Shown: piece by piece, positions 17,404-27,900 of the stretch
How positions within the stretch are numbered: the stretch's first letter is position 1
Layout of the letters: every line of letters begins with the position of its first letter
Assembly: GCA_903824575.1 (NCBI GenBank)
Contig: CAIJXJ010000224.1
Span: 1 to 64,000 of the forward strand
DNA: 64,000 nt
Reading direction: 5' to 3'
From: an uncultured Methylobacillus sp.
Lineage (GTDB): Bacteria; Pseudomonadota; Gammaproteobacteria; Burkholderiales; Methylophilaceae
Position numbers and translations under genes: made by a program
Notes under the pieces: model-generated
Told to the model about the DNA's origin: nothing
Seen by the model: the letters and a program-made list of their open reading frames with translations, nothing else
Databases searched by the model: none

Positions 17404-19626
17404 TTAATTTGCTTTTAATTTTTTAGATCGAGCTGGATTAGCCTGCTTAACTGGTTCAAGTCCTATGACGACAGCAGCTAATGGGGGTAGCGTTATTTCC
17501 AGAGAATAAGCACGGTTCATCCAAGGCTTCTCTTCCGCAACTATAGGCTGGGATCCATTATGAAGCCCACTCCCTCCATATTGCAACATGTCGCTGTTGA
17601 TCAGTTCCCGGTAGGTGCCGGATTGTGGAACTCCGATGCGAAAATTTTGACGCGGCACCGGCGTGAAGTTGAGCGCGACGACCACCGCTTCACCTTCATC
17701 ACCCTTGCGCAGAAAGACCAGAATGGATTTTTCCGCGTCATTGCAATCAATCCAGTCGAAACCTTGGTGATCGAATTCGTTGCGATGTAGCGCCGGGTTG
17801 CCGGTGTAGAGATGATTGAGGTCCTTCACAAGAGCCTGCAGCCCCTTGTGTAGTGGGTATTCCAATACATACCAGTCCAGAATCGCGGCACTGTTCCATT
17901 CTGTTCCCTGACCAAATTCGGTGCCCATGAACAGCAGCTTCTTTCCAGGATGCACATACTGATAAACATACAAAGCACGCAGGTTCGCATGACGCTGCCA
18001 CTCGTCCCCAGGCAATTTATTGAGCATTGAGTGCTTGCCGTGGACAACTTCGTCATGAGAAAAGGGCAACATGAAGTTTTCGCTGAAAGCGTACAACATG
18101 CTGAAGGTCAGCATGTCGTGATGGTACTTGCGGTGTATAGGCTCGTAAGCCATGTATTCCAGAGTGTCGTTCATCCACCCCATGTTCCACTTCAAATCGA
18201 ACCCCAGGCCGCCGTCATAGGTAGGACGACTGACTTTTGGGTACGACGTGGACTCTTCCGCCAGCATGAGAACACCCGGGCACTGGTCATGCACGGCAAC
18301 GTTGAGTTCCTTGATGAAGTCGATTGCCAACAGATTTTCCCGTCCGCCGTACTGGTTGGGAATCCACTCCCCTTCCTTGCGGGAATAGTCGAGGTACAGC
18401 ATTGAAGCTACGGCATCAACGCGCAGCCCGTCGATGTGCATGTCCTCCAACCAGAATATGGCGGATGACAGCAGGAAGTTCTTCACCTCATTGCGACCGA
18501 AGTTGAAAATCAGGGTCGACCAGTCCATGTGCTCGCCGAGCCTCGGGTCGGCATGCTCATACAAAGGGGTGCCGTCAAAGCGTGCAAGGCCGTGTGCATC
18601 CTTGGGAAAATGGGCAGGCACCCAGTCAAGGAGCACGCCGACGTTGTTCTGGTGCAGATAATCGACCAGATACCTGAAATCGTCGGGACTGCCGAAACGA
18701 CTCGTTGGTGCGAAATAACCAGTCGCCTGATAGCCCCAGGACAAGTCGTAGGGGTGCTCTGTAATCGGCATGAGTTCTACATGCGTAAATCCCATGAACT
18801 TCACATAATCCAAGAGGCGATGGGCAGCTTCAGGGTAGCTGAGAAATTCACCTTCGCTGCCACGCTGCCAGGAGCCTAAATGCACCTCATAAACCGTCAT
18901 GGGCGCATGCTGCCAGTCCCATTTGCGGCGACTTTCCATCCACTTTCCGTCACCCCAGGAATAATTGGTCTGACCAGCGATAATAGAACCCGTATTGGGG
19001 CGCAGTTCGTACTGTTTTGCGTAGGGGTCAGCCTTCAGTTGAATTGACCCACTTTCCCGGCTGCGTATCTCATACTTGTAGATATGCCCGGGTTCAAGGT
19101 CGGGAATGAATAGCTCCCAGACACCACTGCCGCCACGCACCCGCATTTGATGTCGACGTCCATCCCAGTGGTTGAAGTCGCCGACAACGCTGACCCGTTC
19201 CGCATTGGGCGCCCACACAGCAAACAACACCCCTCCGATGCCATCGATATCGACTTCCATTGAACCCAGGAAATTATAGGCATGACGATGTCGCCCCTCC
19301 CCAAACAAGTGAAGATCGAGATCACCGATCTGCGGTAGGAACGTGTAAGGGTCACGGGAATAGTGCTCACGATGCCCGTCGCTCCATATCAGGCTGTAAT
19401 GTGCGGGCAGCATGGACCCATCACCATGCCACTCAAAAAAATCGCTATCCGGCACACGATCCATCACTAAACCACCTTCAGCAATGGTGACCTTGGTGGC
19501 AAAAGGAATGAATGCACGCACTACGACACCACTGTTTTCTATGTGACGCCCCAGGACGCTGAATGGATCATGATGGCGAGCTTCGCTGACTCGTAAAAGC
19601 TCAGTGTTAAGGTGATTTTTTTTCAT
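17404..19626 (-). CDS. glgB: 1,4-alpha-glucan branching enzyme GlgB (GH13)
   Basis: GlgB transfers alpha-1,4 chains to form alpha-1,6 branches in glycogen. The 740-residue product has an N-terminal GlgB domain (about 15-100, DPFSVLGRH), a CBM48 domain (about 115-220, [18 protein letters not shown]) and the GH13 barrel. Catalytic residues sit in [20 protein letters not shown] and [12 protein letters not shown]. The C-terminal beta domain closes the protein. The ATG at 19626 has a good GAGG site five bases ahead; an in-frame TTG five codons upstream is less likely. A lysine-rich extension (ARSKKLKAN) ends the protein. Base composition here is closer to the rest of the genome than in malQ-glgX. 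Confidence 0.96.
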   Translation of the reverse strand: MKKNHLNTELLRVSEARHHDPFSVLGRHIENSGVVVRAFIPFATKVTIAEGGLVMDRVPDSDFFEWHGDGSMLPAHYSLIWSDGHREHYSRDPYTFLPQIGDLDLHLFGEGRHRHAYNFLGSMEVDIDGIGGVLFAVWAPNAERVSVVGDFNHWDGRRHQMRVRGGSGVWELFIPDLEPGHIYKYEIRSRESGSIQLKADPYAKQYELRPNTGSIIAGQTNYSWGDGKWMESRRKWDWQHAPMTVYEVHLGSWQRGSEGEFLSYPEAAHRLLDYVKFMGFTHVELMPITEHPYDLSWGYQATGYFAPTSRFGSPDDFRYLVDYLHQNNVGVLLDWVPAHFPKDAHGLARFDGTPLYEHADPRLGEHMDWSTLIFNFGRNEVKNFLLSSAIFWLEDMHIDGLRVDAVASMLYLDYSRKEGEWIPNQYGGRENLLAIDFIKELNVAVHDQCPGVLMLAEESTSYPKVSRPTYDGGLGFDLKWNMGWMNDTLEYMAYEPIHRKYHHDMLTFSMLYAFSENFMLPFSHDEVVHGKHSMLNKLPGDEWQRHANLRALYVYQYVHPGKKLLFMGTEFGQGTEWNSAAILDWYVLEYPLHKGLQALVKDLNHLYTGNPALHRNEFDHQGFDWIDCNDAEKSILVFLRKGDEGEAVVVALNFTPVPRQNFRIGVPQSGTYRELINSDMLQYGGSGLHNGSQPIVAEEKPWMNRAYSLEITLPPLAAVVIGLEPVKQANPARSKKLKAN

Positions 19627-19791
19627 GTTTCCTCTATTCAATTTAAAGTGGAAAGCAGAAATCGTAGCTTGCCTGCATTCTCGATTTCATTGCCGGGGCC
19701 ACCAATATTCGTTAGGCCGTCACATCCTTTACTTGGAGCGTTCTTGACATACTCCTGACTGAAAGTGCAGCTTTAAAAACTCGTAGCAACT

Positions 19792-20982
19792 CTACTCCGT
19801 CTTAAGTTTTTCGCAAGCTTCATTGAGATACTGCCAGCACTTATCCAGATCGGCATGCGCGCGACCAACCCATTCTTCCCCCCAAAAGAAATTACAACTG
19901 GTTTCGGCACGCAGTAAATGCCACACCGCCTGCTCTAGCAGAAAATGTACGTGGGGATCATGGCAGTGACCTTCACCCGCAGTCCAGCGAGCCGCATGGA
20001 CTGCGGCACTCGTTTCCTGCAATCTTGCCAAGCCATCCCTCTGCGATTGCGAACCGGTCCATTGCACAAAGCCCTGGCCATGATGCCAACCAGTATTCCA
20101 GGCTCCTGTTGCAACACGCACCTCTCCGTGCACGCCATACTTGTCAAGGTAATCATCAATAAAGGTCGGCTTCATGATGCCGCTCTTTGTTCTGGATGAC
20201 TCAAGTATCTTGATGTATGCGCCCCAGAAGTTGGATTGCGCCTCAGGGTTTCTGAACCAGCCTCCATTATCTCCATCTGTTGCAGTTGTAATCAATGGGG
20301 GGAAATCGCAGCCTTTTGTCCTTGCCTGTGCTTCGCTCATGAACCATTCCACGTCAAAACCCGACTCCTGCGCATCAGAAAACTCCCGGTCGCGAACCAC
20401 CACGATGATTTCAGCACCCTCATGGCGCGCAATATGGGGACGGTAGCGTAGTTCTTGCCAAGACATTGGGGTCACGGCTTCAATGTTCTTACTATCCACC
20501 AGCACATAGCGGTATCCCAAGCGAGCCAGCAACGGGATCAATTCCATGCTGAACCCCATTTCCGGTGGCCAGAAACCTTGGAAATTCCTCCGCCAGAACA
20601 GATGACTGGCAATACCGAGCCAGCGCCGCAAATGTTCCTCCCGATCAGCTTCTGGAATGAGTGGGAGCACAGGATGGTAATAGCCGGTCCCCAAAATACG
20701 GAAAATATTGAGGTTATGAAAATGCCAGAGCAGGCTCCCGCAATCCACTGTCCCATAAACACGCGACTGAAAAGCGGGGTCAGACAGTGTCTCTAGCAGC
20801 GTGCCCGATAAGGACAGGTGAACCCTTGCGACATCTTCGTAGCCCCATAACGAGCGAGGAATCCTGTCCATCGCTAACAATATTTCATTGGGCTCCCAAG
20901 ATCCCTGGTCAAGCAGTTCTTGAAGATTTCCTGCAGGCTGGTGAAGATTCAAGACCAGTGCATGATGAATGTGATATTTCAT
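19792..20982 (-). CDS. GH57-family alpha-glucan hydrolase or transferase
   Basis: A 396-residue GH57 protein with catalytic residues in place: His14 in LNLHQPAGNL, the predicted nucleophile Glu141 in GFWPPEMGFS and an aspartate in TTATDGDNGGWF. It has no signal peptide and should act in the cytoplasm on alpha-glucan. The exact activity (amylase, 4-alpha-glucanotransferase or other) cannot be told from sequence. The start at 20982 is supported by GAGGA nine bases ahead, and the conserved fold begins right there; the frame opens 20 codons earlier without a ribosome site. It is the first gene of the minus-strand glucan unit and is divergent from the GWD gene across a 420-bp control region. Confidence 0.85.
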   Translation of the reverse strand: MKYHIHHALVLNLHQPAGNLQELLDQGSWEPNEILLAMDRIPRSLWGYEDVARVHLSLSGTLLETLSDPAFQSRVYGTVDCGSLLWHFHNLNIFRILGTGYYHPVLPLIPEADREEHLRRWLGIASHLFWRRNFQGFWPPEMGFSMELIPLLARLGYRYVLVDSKNIEAVTPMSWQELRYRPHIARHEGAEIIVVVRDREFSDAQESGFDVEWFMSEAQARTKGCDFPPLITTATDGDNGGWFRNPEAQSNFWGAYIKILESSRTKSGIMKPTFIDDYLDKYGVHGEVRVATGAWNTGWHHGQGFVQWTGSQSQRDGLARLQETSAAVHAARWTAGEGHCHDPHVHFLLEQAVWHLLRAETSCNFFWGEEWVGRAHADLDKCWQYLNEACEKLKTE

Positions 20983-21402
20983 TGTGGAGTCCTCGTTCAA
21001 GATTAATTTCTTATCAAGACTATCGTGTCGATATTCTGGCACTAAATTGTTTTGACTGTGCGATTAACCAGCGGGAAGGGTAATTGCATGTCATAATAAT
21101 ATCTCAATTTTATAATGATCTAGGGTTAAGCTACTGCCGCCAAGCCCCTTGCACAAGCGTCATGTTAACGGTTTTTCTACCGAAGACGTCTTCAGGTTGG
21201 CTGGAAGTCCCTGTCAGCCATGCGTTAGTAGTGGTCAACCTGCCCAACGAAGATGCTTTTTCGAGTACCCGTTAAGCGCATAAGCAGTATGTTAAGATTC
21301 GTCGGCATTCGTCCCTTTTGAGACTGCTTTCTGCATAGCAATTTTCTGACGATCCTCACCGAGAACTATTTACCACGTGACAATCCAACTAGAAGCGCAT
21401 TC
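20983..21402. other. Divergent intergenic region between GH57 and GWD genes
   Basis: These 420 bases separate the minus-strand glycogen-building unit from the plus-strand dikinase unit. They contain a good sigma-70-like promoter facing the dikinase genes. I see no gene and no clear operator repeat. Because both transcripts start here, it is the natural place for joint regulation of glucan synthesis and phosphorylation. Confidence 0.6.
21088..21116 (+). promoter_or_regulatory. Sigma-70-type promoter candidate for the dikinase genes
   Basis: A perfect TATAAT -10 box lies 17 bases after ATGTCA, which matches the -35 consensus at four of six positions. It points toward the GWD gene and leaves a leader of about 280 bases. 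Confidence 0.5.
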
Positions 21403-24400
21403 ATGACGGCAATACAAGAAAGTTTTTCTTTCGTTGCGGGAGACATTCCGCTCAAGATCTTCTTGACTCAAAAAGGTACGTGCCAAAATTTGAGACTGGA
21501 ACTCGCAACGGATGAAGCTTGTCGCCTCCACTGGGGGCTCGTTCGTCGCGGGGACTGGCATTGCCCACCAGAAACCTGCTGGCCTACGGGGACCGTGGCC
21601 TTCAATGAAAATGCTGTTGAGAGTCCTTTTAACAACGCAGAAGCGCGAATACCTTTCGTCGAAATCGATCTCGATTTGACACAGAATTGGCGCAGCCTGG
21701 CATTTGTCCTGCATTTCCCGGAAAAAAAGCGTTGGGTCAAAAACGGACAGAGTGATTTTCTGATTCCTTTATCGCGCCTGAACGGCCAGCCTTCAGCAAA
21801 AGAGGTGCTGACGGCCCACACCGGCGAAGGTGCATGGCAACGAGGGGAAATCGATCTCGGCCAAGGAGAGTTTCTGGCCACTGCGGTATTGGAAAACGAC
21901 GATCAAATCCACGCGCTACTGGCTTGTGATCTCGCATCTCCGCTGCTTCTTCATTGGGGAATCGCCGAACGATTCCAGGGCGAATGGCATCAGCCATCGG
22001 AGCCGATGTGGCCTGCAGGATCCGAAGCATTTGACGCAAAGGCCGTTCGCACCCCGTTTGGGGAGCGGGACGGCGTGCGGTGGCTTGAGATGCGATTTCC
22101 CAAACCCAAAGGCAAGGCGCATCTTCGTGGAATGGATTTCATCCTTTACCAACCAGTGGAAAATCTCTGGATCAAGGATCACGGGCGGGACATGCACCTG
22201 ACCTTGCTCAACCCAGGCGAACTTGATGGACAACCGTTGGCCTCAGAAACACAGCAAAGACTCACCGATGCAATTGTAGGTGCGGAATTGGGGAAAAGCT
22301 CCTGGACACTGATGCACCGGTTCAACCTCTGCCACGACCTGCTCGCTGGCGTACAGGAAGACCCCAAGGCCTTGGCTCTGCTGTTTATCTGGTTGCGTTT
22401 TTCCGCCATTCGCCAACTGGACTGGCAACGACACTTCAACACCAAGCCACGTGAGCTTGCCCATGCACAGACCCGCCTGACGGAGCGCCTTGCTGAAATT
22501 TATGCAAACCATCCGCCAAGCCGCCTCTGGGTGCGGCTGATGTTGAGCACCGTCGGGCAGGGTGGGAATCGTGGTCAGCAGGTTCGGGACGAGATCCTGG
22601 ACATCATGCACCATCACCACATCAAGGAGGTAGGGGGGCACTTCATGGAGGAGTGGCACCAGAAGCTTCACAACAACACGACCCCGGATGATGTCGCCAT
22701 CTGTCAGGCTTATCTCGCTTTTCTTTACAGTGACGGCAATCTCGATACCTTTTACAAGGTGCTAGGCGAGGCCGGCGTTACACGCGAACGTCTATGCAGC
22801 TTCGACCGCCCTATCAAGACTGATCCGGACTTTCACGGCGATAAAAAGCACGGACTGATCCACGCTTTTGAAAACTATTTGCGTATCCTCAAGGCCGTGC
22901 ATTCTGGGACAGACCTTGAGACCGCACTGACGGAGGCACGCGACACATTGGGGCAGGAACTTGGTCGAAAACTCGACGCCTTGTTCCAGCATGGTGTAGC
23001 ACCGCTGGATCGGGTGCGGATCATTGTCGATGTCCGCAAAGATCTTCACGACAGAATCGCAACTCTGTCAAACCTCGAATCGTTGCGGAAGCTCTTGTAT
23101 CTGGATCTGTCGCTTGAGGAAACCATGCGCGGCACGATCGAACAACTCAAGCTGGATTCCCTCTCGGAACGGGACATGCTGACGTTTACAGCACACGCTC
23201 TGGAAGGCTTGCGGCTTTCGGCCTTTTCGTCTGAGCTTGACCTGTGTGCGAAGCAATTCTACCTGCTGTTGGAGTCACAGAATAACAGCGCTGACTGGGC
23301 TTTGCGGGCGAAGAGCGTGACCGACCGTTTCAGCCGCGTGGTAGGCGAGTGGACAAACGCTTTGCTCACCCAATTGCAGCCTAATGCCGAGATTCTCGGC
23401 GGGGCATTTCATGCTGCGGAATGGACGATCGAATTGTTCGGCGAAGAAGTGATCAGGGGGGGCTCCGCCTTTACCGTGTCACGCTTGATGCGTCATCTCG
23501 ATCCCATGCTGCGTGAGCGTGCCGGTATCGGCGGCTGGCAGGTTCTGAGCCCGGCACAGGCCACCGGCAGAGTGCAGGTCGTCGGAAGCCTGATGTCCGT
23601 CCAAGGAGATGTTTTTAATGAGCCTACGGTGTTGATCGTAGACAAACTGTCAGGCGAAGAAGAATTTCCCGAGGGTGTCGTGGCCGTTCTCACATCGGAT
23701 ACCCCGGATCTAGTTGCGCATGTGGCGGTACGCGCCCGCAACGAGCGGGTGCTGCTCGCCACCTGCTTCGACGAAGAAACGTTCACAGACCTGAAGACTC
23801 ATGCAGGTCAAATCCTGATCTTCAGTGTAACGGGCGGTGCGGATATTCAATATGTTGAAGGCAAAGCTGCAGCCTTGGCAAAGGAGACAACCTCGGCGCA
23901 CGGCACATTGACGATCCGCCGCCGCAACTTTTCGCTCTGGGCGGTAGGTGCTGAGGCCTTTAGCCGGGAGATCGTCGGCGGCAAGTCCAACAACCTGATT
24001 GCCTTACGTGGCCAACTGTCTGATTGGATCAAGTTTCCGCGCTCCATGGCGCTGCCGTTCGGGGTTTTAGAAAAAACACTGGCTGCACCTGAAAATGCTT
24101 CCGTGGCGCTCAAACTCGACACCTTGTTGGCCGAAGTTACCCAAGATCCTGCCACCTGCCTGCACCAGATGCGTGAGGCTATTGGCGAACTTCAAGCGCC
24201 CGAGCCGCTGCGTCTGGAGATGCTGGAAATATGGAAAGAAACCGGGCTTGCCTCTGTGCCTTGGGACCAAGCCTGGCGAGCGATCACTCGGGTGTGGGCA
24301 TCCAAGTGGAACGACCGGGCCTATTTCTCCCGCACGGCGCGCGGTATTGCCCACGAAGATCTGAATATGGCCACATTGATACAGCAAGTGGTCAAGGCTG

Positions 24401-24879
24401 ACTATGCCTTTGTCATCCATACTGTCAATCCCGTGAGCGGAGATACCAATGAGATTTACGCCGAGTTGGTGCTCGGCATGGGCGAGACGCTGGTCGGCAA
24501 CTATCCGGGGCGAGCGATGAGCTTCGTTGTTAACAAGACTACTGGTAAAGTCACACTGACCGCTTATCCGAGCAAAGGCATCGGCCTGTACGGGAGTGGC
24601 GTCATTTTTCGCTCCGACTCGAATGGGGAGGATTTGGAAGGCTTCGCCGGTGCAGGGCTTTACGACAGCTTCCTCGCAGAAGAACCGGTACCTAGGCTGC
24701 TTGATTATATGGGAGCGCCTCTGTTTGAAGACCGAGACTTCGCCACGAGAATGTTTACCAAGATCGCGCAAATCGGTATTGAGGTCGAGCAGGCCTGCGG
24801 GTCGTCCCAGGATATTGAGGGCGCAGTCCAGGCTGGTGAATATTACGTGGTACAGACCCGACCCCAGGTTGGCTTATGA
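21403..24879 (+). CDS. Alpha-glucan water dikinase, GWD type
   Basis: This protein closely resembles plant GWD, which uses ATP and water to phosphorylate glucosyl residues (C6 in plants) with release of AMP and phosphate. Two CBM45-like starch-binding repeats open it: LHWGLVRRGDW near residue 44 and LHWGIAERFQGEW near residue 184, each followed by a WPxG...PF segment. The conserved GWD core EEWHQKLHNNTTPDDV lies near residue 420. The phosphohistidine is His773 in DLVAHVAVRARN. The nucleotide-binding domain has the GWD order, VWASKWNDRAYFS (about 964) before FRSDSNGEDLEGFAGAG (about 1070), and the protein ends IEGAVQAGEYYVVQTRPQ. The 1158 residues are shorter than plant GWD (about 1400), partly through lack of a transit peptide. 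It starts a three-gene plus-strand unit, 40 bp before the next gene. Family assignment is firm; the acceptor glucan is inferred. Confidence 0.93.
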   Translation: MTAIQESFSFVAGDIPLKIFLTQKGTCQNLRLELATDEACRLHWGLVRRGDWHCPPETCWPTGTVAFNENAVESPFNNAEARIPFVEIDLDLTQNWRSLAFVLHFPEKKRWVKNGQSDFLIPLSRLNGQPSAKEVLTAHTGEGAWQRGEIDLGQGEFLATAVLENDDQIHALLACDLASPLLLHWGIAERFQGEWHQPSEPMWPAGSEAFDAKAVRTPFGERDGVRWLEMRFPKPKGKAHLRGMDFILYQPVENLWIKDHGRDMHLTLLNPGELDGQPLASETQQRLTDAIVGAELGKSSWTLMHRFNLCHDLLAGVQEDPKALALLFIWLRFSAIRQLDWQRHFNTKPRELAHAQTRLTERLAEIYANHPPSRLWVRLMLSTVGQGGNRGQQVRDEILDIMHHHHIKEVGGHFMEEWHQKLHNNTTPDDVAICQAYLAFLYSDGNLDTFYKVLGEAGVTRERLCSFDRPIKTDPDFHGDKKHGLIHAFENYLRILKAVHSGTDLETALTEARDTLGQELGRKLDALFQHGVAPLDRVRIIVDVRKDLHDRIATLSNLESLRKLLYLDLSLEETMRGTIEQLKLDSLSERDMLTFTAHALEGLRLSAFSSELDLCAKQFYLLLESQNNSADWALRAKSVTDRFSRVVGEWTNALLTQLQPNAEILGGAFHAAEWTIELFGEEVIRGGSAFTVSRLMRHLDPMLRERAGIGGWQVLSPAQATGRVQVVGSLMSVQGDVFNEPTVLIVDKLSGEEEFPEGVVAVLTSDTPDLVAHVAVRARNERVLLATCFDEETFTDLKTHAGQILIFSVTGGADIQYVEGKAAALAKETTSAHGTLTIRRRNFSLWAVGAEAFSREIVGGKSNNLIALRGQLSDWIKFPRSMALPFGVLEKTLAAPENASVALKLDTLLAEVTQDPATCLHQMREAIGELQAPEPLRLEMLEIWKETGLASVPWDQAWRAITRVWASKWNDRAYFSRTARGIAHEDLNMATLIQQVVKADYAFVIHTVNPVSGDTNEIYAELVLGMGETLVGNYPGRAMSFVVNKTTGKVTLTAYPSKGIGLYGSGVIFRSDSNGEDLEGFAGAGLYDSFLAEEPVPRLLDYMGAPLFEDRDFATRMFTKIAQIGIEVEQACGSSQDIEGAVQAGEYYVVQTRPQVGL

Positions 24880-24919
24880 ACAGAAGTTTTGCCGCATACG
24901 AAACGTAGAATGAATCAAT

Positions 24920-27900
24920 ATGACCGAACGCATTCGGATCGGTAACCAAACCGCTTTTTCCGCCACAGAGTCCCTGGCCCCACTCGAGTTTGCCATTGCG
25001 CAGGGATTCGACGCCTTTGAGTGGTTTTCCGACAAAAAGTACTACGATGACGGAACCTCCAGAGGGTGGGATTTTTCTGACATGGGGCCTGAAGAGCGTA
25101 CCCGAATCGCCCTCATCGGTAAGGAACGGGACATCCTGTATACGGTGCACGTTCCCTGGCAGGCCAACCCCCTCTATCCGCAAGGTGAGGCCTTGTTGAT
25201 GGAGAGCGTCGACTTTGCGAAGGATATCGGAGCCGATCTGATCAACCTGCATTTGTATCCGGAACATGGTCCGGATGTCTTTTTGAAGCGGTTGGCCCCC
25301 GTCATCACCTATGCGATGGAACGCGGTGTAAGAATCGCGATCGAGAACACGCCTGAAACCTCTCCCAGCGATTTCAGGGAGTTTTTCGTGCACCTTGCGC
25401 AAAGCGAGTTCAAGAATGCGGCCGTAGGCATGTGCTTGGATATCGGGCATGCGAACCTGTATGAGAAAACGCACAACGATTTCATTCGTTTTATCGATGA
25501 ACTCGGATCTCAAGTGCCTATCATCCACGCGCACGTCCACGAAAACTACGGTGATGCTGACAGGCACATGCCTTTGTTCACCGGTCCGGCCAGGGAGAAC
25601 GACAGCGGCATTCGTGCTTTTACCGAACGCTTGGAGCATCGAAACTTTAAAGGCGTGATGGTCCTGGAGGTCTGGCCGCAACCGCCAGAGTTACTTACCC
25701 AAGCCGAGCAACGGCTGCGGGGGATGCTCCACATAAAGACGGATCAGCGCCAAGGCAAAGATAAAAAAAAAATACAGCAATCTCCTGATGAACGGGATCG
25801 ACCCAAACGAAAAACACGCAACCCGGTCGCGCCCCCCCCTCGGCCCGAGCGCGATGGCTTAAGCGCAGGCCCGACCACGGAACTGGGTGCCCTGCCTGAC
25901 TACGCCACGAAAGAGGATGAATTTACCCGCACCGTAGTCCTGGCTAATCAGCAATACCACAGTTGGCGAGAACGTCTTGGTTGGGTTCATGCAACCTTGG
26001 CCCACGCTGATTTCGATCCAGATCCGGAACACTTGGCCACGCTTGCTGTTTACCTCCGTTTTCTGGGTACTGGCGAGGTTGCTTGCGAAGAAGATGGCAG
26101 GCACTTTCGGCCCAATCACCATGCAAGTGCCGCCGCCGACATCGAAAATGTGCTCGAAAGGATTGCGAATGCGGAGAATGCCTGGATTCTTCGGAAAATC
26201 TATCCCTGGCTGCCCTCGTTCGCCGATGACTTCTGCCGGAGGGAACCGCTCACGCGTATTCGTGACATCGCGCATCGCAACGACATCCCGCACGACCTCA
26301 AGAACGAGATCAAACACCGATTGCAGAACAAGCTACATCGCTGCGCCGGTCCGGAGGACTTTCAGACATCCGAAGAAATTCTCAAACGTATCACCGCCCA
26401 GGGGGCAAACTATTCCGCTGAGTTTGTGCGGCAATTTGAAATTTTTCACCAGGAACTTGGCGAGTTCTTCAACGCATCTACGCTGGATGTGCGCTTGCGT
26501 GACATCCAATCGGGTCTTGATGCCAAAGAGGCTACGTTAGTAGAACGCTTGCTGACACTCAAGGCAAAACAGCAACGTAGCAATCAGGAGTTGCTCGCTC
26601 TGCTGGACGCGTTGACCGCCATACGTAACTTCATTGCGTTGCGACTGAAGTCAACGGAAGGGGCGCGACGACAACACCTGCGCAGCACCGATATCGCGCT
26701 GGAGGACTATGCTTTTGCGTTACTGAGTGAAGCTGCGAATCGTTTTGAGGCCTCAGCCACAACCGGAAGCTGGGATACCATGCTAAATCTACTGCAGCTG
26801 ACGCTGACGAACACAAGGCTGAGCATGATAGGACCCGAAGAGGCCGCAGTACTTGAGTCTGAACTGGCGGCCTGGACAGCGACACTCGCTGACAGCGCAT
26901 TCAATTCCGATCGTCTGGCCTTGTTGTGGTTCAAATCGACACTGGAGCGGGCTGAGCGTCTGGCTGAAGACTACACTGACCAGGTGCTTTCCTTGTTTCC
27001 GGGGCGTGTCACCAGCCTGGGCAAAGCGCTGAAGGTGCCCCAAAACTCCATCGCGTTGTTCTGTGAAGGGGACATCCGGGGCAATATCGTCTTTCAGCTT
27101 TCGAAACTGGTCGGCATACTGCGAAAAGGTGTCCGAAATGCCCTGTCACTTTCACCTTGGGAAACTGTTGTGCCGGCCGAGGCATATGGCCTGCTGGTTG
27201 AGGCCGACACCCTGTCGAGCCTGGAGGGAGGTTCCCCCGACCATCCGGTGATCGCTCTGATAAAAAAGGCTGCGGGTGACGAGGAAATCCCGACCGGCGT
27301 GCGTGGCATCCTTCTGGGGCATGCCATTCCACAACTTTCCCATCTCGGCGTTCGAGCCCGGCAGGCACGTATCGCCTTCGCTGCGACCGATGACCGGCAT
27401 CTGCTGGAAACCTGTAAGGATTTTCTGGGGAAAAACATGCATCTGCGTGTGGGCGCGGACGAGATGTCTTTGCAGGTCTCACAACGGTCTGGAGTTGCGG
27501 CTGATGAAGCACCTGCGCCTCGCAAAGTGGAACTGCCCGAAACTCGGCTCAGCCACGTATTGAGCTGGGTCCCAGCAGGAGCTGCAACGGATGAGACATG
27601 TGGTGCCAAGTCGGCGAGCGCTGGCCGCTTGCTTGCAATCGCTGAGGAATCAAACGGGTTGTTTGCTGCCCCAAGAGCGCTCGCCCTGCCTTTCGGTATC
27701 ATGGAGCACTGCCTGAAACTAATGCCTGGTTTAGAAAGTGAATATCGCACTCTGCAAAATCGCCTGTCTGAAACGTCTGATTCGCAGTTGGATGTGGTGC
27801 TGAAGGGTTTGCAAACCTTGATTGAGCGCATCGAAGTTCCTGGCGAGCTTGTGGCAGCCATCGCTGATGCCTTCGGCCAGGATACCAACCTCGCCGTACG

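Noticed and set aside
24067-24771. 234-codon open frame antisense to the GWD gene
   Set aside because: The plus-strand GWD motifs are unambiguous throughout this stretch.
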